The translations under genes and the position numbers were made by a program. DNA of 64,000 nucleotides from Cylindrodendrum hubeiense (taxonomy: Eukaryota > Ascomycota > Sordariomycetes > Hypocreales > Nectriaceae). The number at the start of each line of letters is the position of its first letter. Position 1 is the first letter of the stretch. The stretch covers positions 1-64,000 of the forward strand of contig JAANBB010000087.1 in NCBI GenBank assembly GCA_014621425.1, written 5' to 3'. Under the pieces are notes generated by a model. It searched no databases, was not told the origin of the DNA, and saw nothing but the letters and a program-made list of their open reading frames with translations. Positions 34,901 to 46,849 of the stretch are shown piece after piece.

Positions 34901-35756
34901 CAACTCCCAGCCTGCCAATGGGAAGACCTTGGCAAAATGATCCAATTCGTTGAGTGGTATCTTTCCGATTACAAGCAGACCCGGACCGTGTTTGGGACTG
35001 GGACTGGCCCTGGAGGGTGAGAAGCTGATGAAGCTGACCGGTGCATCAGCTTTCAATCATGCATTATTGAACTGGACTTTTACGATACTATAATCATATT
35101 TAGATACATTACCTATAAGATTAAGAGGTATTGGTTCTATTGTTACATGTATTTTGCTAAGAACCTGAGGCACCTAGTTGGTACGATTACGATGATATTA
35201 TAATGCACATGTTAGATCCTTACGGACTCCCATACCCAACACTAATCTCCACGACATCAAAGCAACAATCAATTCACTCATTTCACATCCTCGGGATATC
35301 CACGACCGGAATTCTCTCCGATCTCTGGACGTCCTCGAATCAGTTGATAGAAGACCTCCATCTCAGAGAAGCCGACTCTTCTCTTGCCCAACACCGTCTC
35401 TTCACACCTCATCAAATAATCATCATTTACTCACCTCGAAAATACTTTACATGATGGCTTTAGTATATGATGTCAATGCCACCTATTTAGGTTGTGCCGG
35501 CTCAGCAGTATCGCCGAAACGGGAACGTGGGGTAATTGCTGCAGATGACATCAAGCTCCCTCTCCGACCTTATCAGTATACCTGTATTCTAAGAGCATTT
35601 GTAATCGCATCACTGTGGCCCACTGCACTGCATATTACAGGTATATCTACTAATATATCTCAAGATAGCCAGCGACAGCTTGAACGACCCTTACATCTTC
35701 CGCTTCTCACAAACTATCTTATCAATCACCTCTGTGATCATCGCCATCAATTGACC
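31997..35756. other. Long gene-poor, AT-richer region
   Basis: About 3.8 kb with no recognised gene. The longest ORF is 179 codons (34517-35056, minus) and has no family resemblance. The last 300 bases are in frame with 5-oxoprolinase (from 35451) but do not resemble that enzyme and are taken as leader. I see no transposase, reverse transcriptase or terminal repeats; a degraded element could still be present. Confidence 0.5.
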
Positions 35757-38700
35757 ATGGCTACGACTTCCAAACAACGCGGAATTCGGATCGCAATTGA
35801 CCGTGGCGGCACCTTTACCGATTGTGTCGGAGAGAGCAATGGCGAGGAAATCATCATCAAGCTCCTCTCAGAGGACCCGGCCAATTACAAGGATGCCCCT
35901 CTTGAAGGAATTAGACGCATCATGAGCCATTTCCTCGGCCGAGATATTCCTCGAGGTGAGGCTCTGAATACTTCGCAAATCGACTCAATCCGCATGGGAA
36001 CCACAGTCGCCACCAATGCTTTACTCGAGCGAAAGGGCGAGAAAATCGCCATGGTGGTGACAAGAGGCTTCAAGGATTGCTTGACAATTGGGAATCAGTC
36101 GCGACCTAAGATCTTTGACCTCGCCATCAGAAAACCAGATGTTCTTTACGAAAAAGTAATTGAGATTGACGAACGGGTCACTCTTGAAGACTACGCCGAA
36201 GACCCTGAGAGGACAGTCACTGAGGCTGAGGCTCAAGTCGGAACCAAAGAAGCATACGGAAAAGATCTTGTCCGGGGGATGTCTGGGGAAACCGTGCGGA
36301 TCTTGAGAAGAGCCGAAGAAGAAGATATTCGAACAAAGTTGAAGGAAGTGTATGAGACTGGGATCCGAAGCATCGCAGTTTGTCTCATGCATGGCTACAC
36401 CTTTCCTGACCACGAAGCGTTGATTGGAAGGATCGCAAAAGAGATTGGATTCAACCACATCTCATTGAGTCATGAGCTAATGCCTATGATCAAACTCGTT
36501 TCACGGGCAACTTCGGTTTGCGCTGATGCATATCTAACACCAGCCATCCGAAAGTACATTGACGGGTTTCAGGCCGGGTTTGAAGGCGGCCTAGGGACCC
36601 GAAGCGTCAAGGAAGAAAAAGGTGCAAGAGGTGCTAGGTGTGAATTTATGCAGAGTGATGGAGGGCTTGTTGATGTGGAAAAGTTCACTGGGTTGAAGGC
36701 AATTCTATCTGGTCCTGCTGGAGGAGTCGTTGGGTACGCGATGACATCTTACGATGAAGATACTAAAACCCCAGTCATTGGATTTGACATGGTAAGAGTA
36801 AACATAACTTTTGTGACACCTTCTAACCTTTCCAGGGTGGCACTAGCACGGATGTCTCGAGATATGGTGATGGACGATACGAGCACGTCTTTGAAACCAC
36901 TACAGCCGGTGTAACGATTCAGTCTCCTCAGCTGGATATAAATACTGTTGCCGCAGGTGGAGGCTCGCGACTGTTCTTTAAAAACGGCCTCTTTGTTGTT
37001 GGGCCCGAATCAGCCGGGGCACACCCAGGACCCGCATGTTATCGTAAGGGCGGGCCGGCAACTGTCACTGATGCAAATCTATTCCTCGGTCGCGTACTCC
37101 CTGAATTCTTCCCCAAGATATTCGGGAAAAAAGAAGATGAGGGGTTGGATGTGGAGGCTAGCAGAAAGGTGTTGCAAGTTCTGGCAGACCAAGTCAACCA
37201 AGAAACAGGCAAGAATTTGACAGCAGACGAGGTTGCGTATGGATTCTTAACGGTCGCCAACGAAACAATGACGAGACCGATCCGATCGATAACGGAGGCA
37301 AAGGGACACGACACCTCAAAGCATCGGCTGGCGACATTTGGAGGGGCTGGCGGCCAGCACGCTGTGGCCATTGCCGGCTCTTTGGGCATCCATCAGATTC
37401 TCGTTCACAGATACTCTTCAGTCCTGTCTGCATATGGCATGGCTCTTGCAGATGTTGTCGACGAGCGACAAGAACCCGAGTCCAAGGCCTGGAAAGATGA
37501 TGTCAAAGTGGTCAGAGAGCTTCAAGAAAAGATGCAAAAGCTCAAGGATAGATCACGAGCTTCTTTAGAGGATCAGGGATTCCAAGAAGGTGAAATCGTA
37601 TTCGAAGAGTACCTCAACATGAGATACCGCGGTACCGAGTCGGCTCTCATGATCATCAAGCCCAGCCAGGAAGAGGCTAAAGCAGACTTTGGAGGCAACG
37701 AATGGGATTTTGGAAGCGCCTTTGTGAAGCAACATCGGTACGAGTTTGGTTTTACGTTGGATGATCGAGACATTATCATCGACGATGTCCGCATTCGTGG
37801 CATTGGAAAGAGTTTCCGCCACGATGAGGAGACGGTAGATCAGCAACTAAAGGTAATCAAGCGACAGGGAGTGTCTGAGAAGAAACAGCACGGCACCCAG
37901 CCAGTATACTTTGAGGGTGGAAGAAAGGAGACTCCCATTTACAAGCTCGAGGACCTCAACATTGGGGACACTATCCAGGGGCCAACCATTCTCGCGGACG
38001 AAACACAAACAATTGTCATCACGCCAAAGGCAAATGCAGTCATTTTAAAGACACATGTGGTCATCGATCTCGAAAAGACCAGCACCAAAGACGAGTGAGT
38101 ACTCTAGACCTCGATTTACCCCCACATCCTAACAGTTTTAGGTCGTATAACAAGTCTGACCGAGAAGTCGATCCAATTATGCTCAGCATTTTTGGTCATC
38201 GATTTATGGCCATTGCCGAACAAATGGGACGAGCGCTGCAAAAGACAAGTGTTAGCACCAACGTGAAGGAACGGCTCGACTTTTCTTGTGCCATTTTTGA
38301 CGCCACGGGCGGACTCGTGGCCAACGCTCCTCATCTCCCTGTTCATCTAGGGTCAATGTCTACTTGTGTTCGTCGACAGGCTGAGATATGGAAGGGAAAG
38401 CTGGAGAAGGGAGACGTCATTATTTCCAACCATCCCTCGTATGGTGGTACTCACTTGCCAGATGTGACGTTGCTGATGCCGGCATTTGATGAAAAAGGGG
38501 AAAACATCCTCTTCTATGCTGCTTCAAGAGCACACCATGCAGACATTGGCGGCATCAGCGCAGGTAGTATGCCGCCACATTCCCGGGAGTTGTTCCAGGA
38601 GGGTGCATCTATCATGAGTGAGAAGCTGGTCAGTCAAGGGAAGTTCAACGAGAAGAGAGTGGTCGAGCTATTCTACGACGAACCAGCGCAGTACCCAGGA

Positions 38701-39927
38701 TGCAGCGGCACTCGCACCCTAGCAGACAACATAAATGATCTGAGAGCTCAGGTCTCGGCTAACCAAAAGGGAATCTCACTCATCGAGACTCTGATTGAAG
38801 AATATGGCCAGGAGACGGTTCAATTCTACATGGTCAGCATCCAGAAGAATGCCGAGCAATGTGTTCGACGACTTCTCAAGCAAGTTTACAAACGATTCGA
38901 GGGCAAGGACTTGTCCGCGATTGATCACATGGATGATGGATCTCCGATTCGTCTTAAGGTCAAAATTGATCCCGAGCTGGGAGAAGCCGAGTTTGACTTT
39001 GAGGGAACCGGTCCCGAGGTCTATGGCAACATCAATGCGCCACAAGCCATCACGTACAGCGCAATCATTTACTGTTTGCGGTGTCTTATTTCCGAAGATA
39101 TACCCCTGAACCAGGGATGTCTACGACCAATCCACGTCAAGATCCCACCCAAATCAATCCTCTCTCCCTCCCCTGGTGCAGCCGTGGTTGGAGGCAATGT
39201 GCTCACCAGCCAACGTATCACAGATGTCATCCTGAAGGCGTTCCAAGCATGTGCGGCTAGTCAAGGCTGCTGCAACAATCTCACATTTGGGTTTGGAGGA
39301 AATGAGAGTGGCAAGCAAGCTGTCAAGGGCTTTGGATACTACGAAACGATTGCAGGAGGTAGTGGCGCAGGCTACAACTGGGAGGGAACCAGTGGCGTTC
39401 ATGTGCACATGACAAACACTCGAATCACTGACTCCGAGATCTTCGAGCGGCGTTATCCGGTCATTCTTAGAGAGTTCTCCATCCGCCCAAACTCCGGAGG
39501 CCTGGGTCAGCACCGTGGGGGTGACGGGGTCATCCGTGACATTGAGTTTCGTATACCACTCCAAGTGTCTATTCTCAGCGAAAGACGTGTCTACCACCCC
39601 TACGGACTTGAAGGAGGCGAGGATGGAGAATGTGGCCTTAACCTCTGGGTGAGGAAGGTGGAAAAGACCAACTGGGAGTCGTCCCTGAGGCGATTCCACA
39701 ACGAGGATGATGGAGGGGAGATGGAGTATGAGGAGCGCCACATTAATCTCGGGGCCAAGAATAGCGCTGCAATGAAGGCAGGTGACAGGATCATTGTATG
39801 TACTCCGGGGGGTGGTGGATGGGGGGTGTTGGGAACCAAGAGTGTGGCAAGGCATCAGATGAATCCGACGGAAGCATGGCGCAAGGGTAGCGGTGCTGCA
39901 AGGGAAGAAGCAGCACTGCAGGCATAA
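35757..39927 (+). CDS. OXP1: 5-oxoprolinase (ATP-hydrolysing)
   Basis: The enzyme opens 5-oxoproline to glutamate with ATP in the glutathione (gamma-glutamyl) cycle, in the cytosol. Exons: 35757-36791, 36836-38094, 38142-39927, giving 1359 residues, close to the usual 1280-1300 with a longer N-terminal half. Hydantoinase A half: [57 protein letters not shown] (split by intron 1), FGGAGGQHA. Hydantoinase B half: [60 protein letters not shown] and CTPGGGGWG. The second intron falls between the two halves. The start was placed at MATTSKQRG because the conserved phosphate-binding loop begins ten residues later; an in-frame ORF runs 102 codons further upstream. Confidence 0.95.
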
Positions 39928-42900
39928 CCATAAGCTGATTGGGCTACGGGGTTCCCGGGGTTTGGGAAAGTAGGCAAGCTGCGCGAAGAAATTGATTCCA
40001 GAATACAACGTGACAACCATCTGCCCAAGAAACCGGAACTATTCCGTGGACCTGGGCAGCAGGCCTTCCCAAAGATGTTCACCGACCATGGTTATGCGTC
40101 TGACGTGCAGGGTTGGATCAGGCAGGCAATTTCGAAATGATAAATCACTCACGGCTCTTAACTGGTTGAAGCATGCTGTTGATCATCGCAGAGCCTCACT
40201 ATGACCTAGGCTTACACGCGGATTGGCTAATGCCATCTGCCCATGGGAGAATGCCTCCAGTGTCAACGAGTTGGCCGAGATTGTAGTAAGGCTGAGTCAG
40301 AGGTTGATTTCCCAAACTCTGTGGTCCAGAGTTGACTGATGTTGCAAAGACGGGGGAGTAGGCCGGGGACACCGGGAGAGTTGCGGGAGAGACATTGTGG
40401 TGTGTGGAAGAGACAGTGTCACCCTGAAACGAAAGTGTACCTGAAACTGCCGTACTTGACCTCATACTAACTGAGTATTCACGTGGGCGAGGTATCATTG
40501 TTTCATATTTGTTTACTCATCAGGTGAGAGCTTCTTGTGATCCGATACTTGCGCCATTTGTGCAGAACTGTATTGCGAATCTCATCAAAGTGCAAAATAT
40601 CTTGGCATTAGCAGCCAATCGGTCTCGGTATTCAGTCTTTAGCCTTTCGCAATATCCGATTGGATACTCCTTGACCGCATGTGAAGATGTCGCATTTCTT
40701 TATGGCCAATCGCGGCTATCTCTGCTGGTCCCCGAAGAGTTTCCAGAGGTGGTTGCATCACCGGAATCTCAACCGCGGTTATTTAGGGGTTCAAGGGACC
40801 TCTCAGCGTGCGTGGTTGGCTATGAAATGAAGCAATCTCGGGGATAAAAATAACCAGGACTAGGAATAGACCAGGTTCGAAGTCTTCTGGCTCGGGGCGC
40901 CAAGTGTCATTCGGCCATACAATTTGCATCAACTGTTTGAGAAGGTGTTGTCGTATATCCTTGTCTGCCGAGGGACGGTTGTCGCTCGAGTTCCTTTGCG
41001 CAAAGCCATCCGAAGCAAATCCGGTGGCTTTGAAAACGAAACACGCCTCATTTCAACCTGCCACTGTCGAGGCGAATGACACACGGATTTCGGGGTCACG
41101 GAGGAATCAAATCAAGGAAGGCGTCTGCTGCTGCGCTGGCTGGTTGCGTAGCTGTGAAATTGGCCGGGCGTTGCCCAGCGTTGATCACCATGGGAAATTG
41201 TGACTGGCCGACTGCTTGATAAACTTAGGAATGGCGAATTGGGGCTATGTTGTGGTAAATGCCTCTTCTAGCTGCAGCCTAAACGATTGCCTTTCAGAAT
41301 TGCTTCGGCGATGTTGAGATCTGCTCGTGGCTTGCTGGTAGGCGTTGCGACTTGACGCTGGGTCGGCCAAGACTCGGGACTCCAGTTCCGCTGCCAACTC
41401 CCACCACGCTTCCATTCCGCCATCTTTATGCCAGAATGCACTGCTTCCCACGATTGTAATCTGTACCTCGGCCCACAAATTGAAGAATTTGCTGCCGCGG
41501 GCTGAAGGGACGGCGTACACGCATGCAAGCACCAAGGCAACAAGGCATCCAGGAAGCGTCATCTAGATGCCGGGCGACCTACGGCGACCAAACTCAAGAC
41601 AATCGCCCGACGGACCCAGCATTAACAAGCTTCCCTCCACTGACAGCGCCCGATAACAGGGGTTCGCCACTGGACGAAGCCCCCCCCGGCCCTGTCCAGC
41701 CCTACGAGGATGACAGGGTTGCTGCATTAGCTCGGCCAGCGATGGACCGGGGCCGAGACATCTGCCCCTCCCAACCTCCTTTGAGCCTCCAACGTCGACG
41801 TCTTCGTTGCCCAGTGGACCAGAGACTTGTCCCAGTCTGACGCAGACCTCCAGGCTCCAGGGTCACTGCCTGAATAGTGCCGGTGTAGCCTGGACGTTGC
41901 ATGTGGTGGACGCCAATGTCAGGGCTCGCAGTCAGCCAAAGATGGAGAAGTGAAACCACCTGCTTCCCATCTCGGACTCGATCCAATCTGCCGTCACAGA
42001 TTCCGGTCGTTCAGGTAGACGACGCATGCACCGCAGTCAGTCATGCGTTCTGCCGCCATGAAAAGTCGTCGCTGTTAGACACCGAGCACCCGGCTTGCGG
42101 GCTGCTCTACGCGTGTCTCCCACCTGACACAGACATGGCCAAGAACTATATTGTAACCCTCGTTCGACGCCAGGCTTCAAGGCCTGGTCCCACGCGCCCC
42201 GTTACGGTGGCTGGTTCACGTTCGTGACCTCTGGTCCGGATAGCCTAGTAACCCAGGCTCTGTCAATCAAGTACCTCGCGCAAAGCGGGAGTATGTCAAC
42301 CGTGATAAGCCAACCGTGATAACCCCAAGTCGACCCGGAATCGCTTGCATGGCTTGGCTTGACCCGCACCCCGACCGACACTACTGGCTGATTCCATGCG
42401 GGTTTGATTCCCTGAACGGCTGAACTGGATACACCCCGGTGGTGCTGAGTTGCTAAGACCTCATGACGGGAGTTGCATCCCTCATAACCGATGAGCGTAG
42501 TGGTGTGGTGATTCAGGTACACATGTGAAAGAAGTGAAGCTACGCTCTTTGTGAAAACACATCTCGGCGCTTCCCGGTACCCCCATCGTCATAGGCCGCG
42601 TTTGTCGTCTACCAGGATTTCCAAGGCATGTTTGCTACCTGCTGTGGAATTTACAACGTTGCTAGTCTGTGGTGGTTGTTGTAGTATCATGACTCCTCCT
42701 ATTCGACAAGCACAAACCGGTGACTACGGCCCAACACTCAAGCACCACACCACACCACATTCGAACAACAGAGAGTGGTTCAGACGAACCTGAATCGGCC
42801 GAGATGGCCCCGCTCATGTTGCGGTTCCCGCCGCCGTTGAAAGTTGGGGGCCGTACAGTATCCACATGTTGACTTCACGAAAGATACATGATGTACTTGT

Positions 42901-43229
42901 ATGGCTCTTGGCCAAGACAAGGATGACTACTGGTCCGCCATCGCGGTTTCTGCCTGTGGCAGACTCTTCTTGCTTCTGTCTCTGTCTCCCTTGAGTCATA
43001 TCCGGTTGCAGAGAGGGGGCGTGTGAGCGCTCTGTTCATTCGGACACAAGACCTCAGCTTCGCGAGTCGATTCGCTGGCTCAGGTTGCGGCTCTTTGGTC
43101 GTTACATTCGGGAGGTGCAACATTAGGTAGCTAGTATCTTAGCTGGCTGCTATTTAGATGATGGATTCCGCGGCCTGACGAGGCATCAGTCACACTCCTA
43201 TCCCTCTCCCTCGACCTCAAAGACCCATA
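39928..43229. other. Gene-poor region with possible gene remnants
   Basis: About 3.3 kb without a gene I can model. On the minus strand, 40199-40498 encodes a Ser/Pro-rich peptide ending LGQLVDTGGILPWADG, and about 40522-40690 encodes a separate protein-like segment (see findings). A minus ORF at 41245-41562 begins with a signal-peptide-like stretch but shows no family. Confidence 0.45.
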
Positions 43230-44278
43230 ATGCGTATCGCTGTAGCTGGTGGTGCCGGTCTCGGCTATCTGATAGCCAAGGCCCTGTCTGAAGCTCCAAG
43301 TGCTCACAATATTGTTGTTCTATCAAGATACGTGAGTAAACTCGATAGCCATGGACTGAAGGATCACTAACCTGAACTAGGCACGGCCCGAATATGGGTC
43401 ACTCGGCATCCAAGTCTTGCAAGTCGACTACAGCGACACGGAGAGCCTAGCTTTTGCGCTTCAAGGGATCAACCTTGTAATATCCGTTGTGGGGGGAAGG
43501 GAGCAGCTGAACCTGATCAACGCGGCGGCAACTAGTGGCGTTCAGATGTTCGTGCCGTCCGAATTCGAGGGAAGCGTCTCCAAGCGACCTCGCAACGATC
43601 CCCTAGACGCGGCGACCTATTCATCACGAGCGAGGTCTCTGCTGCGGAAACTGTCCCAGTCCACACAAATGTCCTATACCGTCTTTTCGTGTGGAATTTT
43701 CATGGAAAGATTCCACCCGCAAGGCCTCGGCAGTCTGGGCATCGGAAACAGCGCTGATCTGGCCGAGGCAGGGTCCTACCTCCTCAATCTCAACCACGCA
43801 TCGGCCGAGATTGTCGAAAAGGACTCCGGAGGCCACACGGTACGTATATGCATGACCTCGGTCTATGACGTTGTCCAGTTCATCGTCGCCGCGATCGAGC
43901 TCGGTCCCGGGACATGGCCTCGCGAGTTGACCATGCGCGGCGATCGGATGTCGCTACGAGATATCGTGGGCACCTGTGGGAAATATCTGCAGAGTAAGCA
44001 AATGCAAACTACATTAAACAGACAGACGCTAACTGGGTATAGCTCCATTCGAAATCCAATACAGGCAATTCAGAGACTTGGAGCCTTGGATTGACTACTA
44101 CACCCAGCAGGGAGCCACTGAAACAGTCTTAACATACCAGCGCCTCCTCGCCACGGTCAATGGACGATACGAATTCGGTACAGCATCGCTAAACGACGCC
44201 ATTCGTTCTAACTCGTCTGTAGAAGATGTTCACCCGGTGTCGTTCCGCCAATGGCTGGCAAATGTATACTCAGCGTAA
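43230..44278 (+). CDS. NmrA-like / isoflavone reductase-like NAD(P)-binding protein
   Basis: An atypical short-chain dehydrogenase of 316 residues. Exons: 43230-43331, 43381-43993, 44043-44278. Seen: N-terminal Rossmann motif MRIAVAGGAGLGYLIAKAL (glycine-rich loop GGAGLG, where most members have GGTGxxG), INLVISVVGG, MFVPSEFEGSVSKRP (the strand and loop carrying the substrate-side residues), TVFSCGIFMERF, and the C-terminal SFRQWLANVYS. The family includes redox-sensing regulators such as NmrA and HSCARG and secondary-metabolite reductases. It lacks the long C-terminal part of NmrA proper, and no biosynthetic cluster surrounds it, so its role stays open. Confidence 0.87.
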
Positions 44279-45046
44279 GCGTCTTCATCGTGCGAGTGGG
44301 TTTAAGTTGCGCAATAGCGCTCGAATTGGGGTTTGCCGGCGGCTGTACTTCTGCTTTGTCGCCCCTACGGGGGCAAAGGGGACTATTCTTCTCCTTCTTT
44401 AGCTTGGGATCGGTGTTGAACAAGATGGTTGAGCTCGCGCTCGGAACCTGCCAGGTAGCGATTAACTCGGTTAGCTTGTCTTCTCTACATTTTTGCAGAG
44501 TGATGTGATATGATCGAAATCGGTTAAATGCAGTCAGGGCTGGCCCCCATGAAGATACCCGGGGCACAATGCTGGGGTTACATGGGCGCTTAAGGCTGCA
44601 TTGATGGCAGATGTGATTCGACGCTGATCAAGTGACCCGTTCTGGCTAGGAACCTCCAGGATCCCCAAAGGGTGTTGTATTGTTTCACAGTCATGCTTGC
44701 TGTACTTCTTCACCGACATGATGCTAACTACTCCATAGACTCCAATGGAATGGAAACGAATTGGGTTGCGTCGCTTTTACATCCCACTGCTATGGTACGA
44801 TGCGACATCAGCTGCATATTTCGCGCCGAGTGATCGTGGCTGCAGTAGGGCTTAGGAGAGTTGTGTCATCTGTTTCAAGTGGTTGTAGTCTGAATTGAAG
44901 GCTAGTTTCTTCCTCAGTGTTGAACATGATGCCCCCGAGCCATTTGTCCATCCATTCGACGGCTGCAGGCGTTGAGCACTGCCAAAGATGTAACATCATA
45001 AGTTATCCCGTCCTCTCTATGTTCTTCTTCAGATGTAGGTGGCGAT
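44279..45046. other. Intergenic region between convergent genes
   Basis: About 770 bp between two 3' ends. No gene is recognised. Confidence 0.5.
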
Positions 45047-46849
45047 CTAAACGTCTTTCTCGACCTCCACCTCTGTGTCTTCTGGATCAAATTCATCTCC
45101 AAACTCCGTGACGATCCATAGACAAAACTTCTCCCACTCCATTTGCCATTCTTGTATTCTCTTCGCTTTCACACCCGACCCCAAACTGGCTTCTTTGATC
45201 CCCTTGACCCACTCTGCTTGGTCTTGGTCCTCAAAAGCTGCCCATCTAACACTGTTCTCGGCTAGACTACCCAGGCCTGCAAGGCCCAAGTTTTGCCAGC
45301 CCTGAAGCGCTTGCCAAAAGTCATGCGACATGCCGGCAGTGTCCTGGCCCAGCATGGCTGGGTCATCATTGCAGAGACTGCATACAACTCCTCGCGCTAA
45401 CAATGCGGGAAGCGGGTGGGCTGTTACAGAGCCGCAGAGCCGAAGGACTTCGTTAGAAATGGGACATGTTTCAATGAGAATGCGCTTCTCTTTGACCATG
45501 TCGATTAAGAGAGGGTGCTTGAACAGACTGAATCCGTGACCAATGCGTCGTGTTCCCAGGAGAATGGCATCAAACAGGTTGGAATCAGTATCCGTGCCAT
45601 CACCAAGAGTCTCTCCGGCATGGAAAAAGAAAGGGAGGTTCACACCCTCTTGGGCGCACTGCTTACGGAACCAAAACAACTCTGGCAGCAGGTCGGCCAA
45701 TGGGCGACCCAAGTCTTCAGGACCCACGAGATCGTACCCGGCAATCAGATGTGGGAACGCCATCTTGGTGGCAATGCACTGGTCCATACTTTCCACAATC
45801 TGGCGGGTGGGCCAACTGCGAAGGGTGGTCCAGATGGTCGTCAGTCCCCAGAAACCCTGACCTTCAGGTGACTTCTTGAAGCGGGCAATCTCTTCTTCGA
45901 GGACTTGGAACATATGAATGTAGTCCTGCTCAGGCTCTTCTTGACAGTCACGGCAATAGTTCAGCGGCCAGGTAAAACTGCAATTCATCAGAATATGTCA
46001 AGTGTTGGAAGATGAGCTGACTTACCGAAGCTCAGCCCAATTCACACCGTCACTCTTCAGAGATGCCATGAGCTGGCGCAGGAAGGCCCGGTACATGGGC
46101 TCGTAGTGGATAATGGTTGCGCACACTAAGAAGCACTTGCCAAACTTGACCCAAATTGCGTCGACGCCATGATGCTGTTGTTGAGTGTCGTCGGTCGACA
46201 GAGTGCACCGGCCTTTGAGCCACTTCAGAAACCCTGGTCTTCCGCCATCAGGGAACTCATCCGCCACTTTTGTGAGCAGCAGGAAGGTATCTGGCTTGTA
46301 ACTTTCATCCCAAATTGAGCCCTCAGTCTGTTCCTTGGCCCTGAAGCGGAAGCTCGGGGCCGCATCCTCCAGAGCCTCTTTCGTAGTGAGGGGTTGGTCA
46401 CTCGACATGTGCATCCCAGGTGTCCGCAATAGCTCATCCAGGAGGAAGTCGAAGTTGACCATGGCATCCATATGAGCATGTAGCAGAGCTCCCTTGGGCA
46501 TGTGGCGAACAATGTTCCAAAGATTAGTCTTCTCCATCCGGTCCTTGGCAAGCATGAACATCATTCCGGGAAAGATGTTTTCATGAGACTCCTGGGCGAG
46601 ATCCTCCTCAACCTGGGGTGTCCAGACAGTGGCGTTCTCATGGTCCCGGATGTTTTCGACGATGGTACAGGCACGCTTGGCGATGGGCGATAGAGACGCC
46701 GTGAAGGTCGTATCGGATCGACCCTTCTTCTCCTGGGCGATCAAGCCAGCGCGGCCGGAGAGATACTTCTGGACAAATGGGTCAGAAAGCGAGGGGATAT
46801 CTTGGGCGACCTCCTCCCACTCTTCGTTGGACATTGTGTATTCCGCCAT
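45047..46849 (-). CDS. Adenosine deaminase, ADGF/CECR1-type
   Basis: A metal-dependent deaminase of 584 residues that converts adenosine to inosine. Exons: 46849-46026 and 45977-45047. Seen: an ADGF-type N-terminal domain (about 1-110, with YLSGRAGLIAQEKKGRSD), metal-binding HxH in GALLHAHMDAMV (H124, H126), HxGE in PFFFHAGETLGDG, TRRIGHGFSLFKHP, CPISNEVL, and the metal-binding Asp pair in CSLCNDDPAMLGQD. The C-terminus is acidic. Animal ADGF proteins are secreted, but this protein has no clear signal peptide from either possible start (an upstream in-frame ATG lies at 46900), so an intracellular purine-salvage role is likely. The ATG at 46849 has a good context. Confidence 0.92.

Noticed and set aside
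34517..35056. 179-codon minus-strand ORF in the gene-poor region
   Set aside because: No conserved motif, no signal peptide and no splice context; length is not remarkable for a 3.8-kb open region.
32000..35450. Possible RIP-degraded transposon
   Set aside because: The region is only moderately AT-rich, and I see neither terminal repeats nor remnants of transposase or reverse transcriptase; a repeat-library search would be needed to find an old copy.
41245..41562. Minus ORF beginning with a signal-peptide-like hydrophobic run
   Set aside because: The part after the hydrophobic run has no cysteine pattern or family resemblance, and another ORF overlaps it on the same strand; too weak to call.
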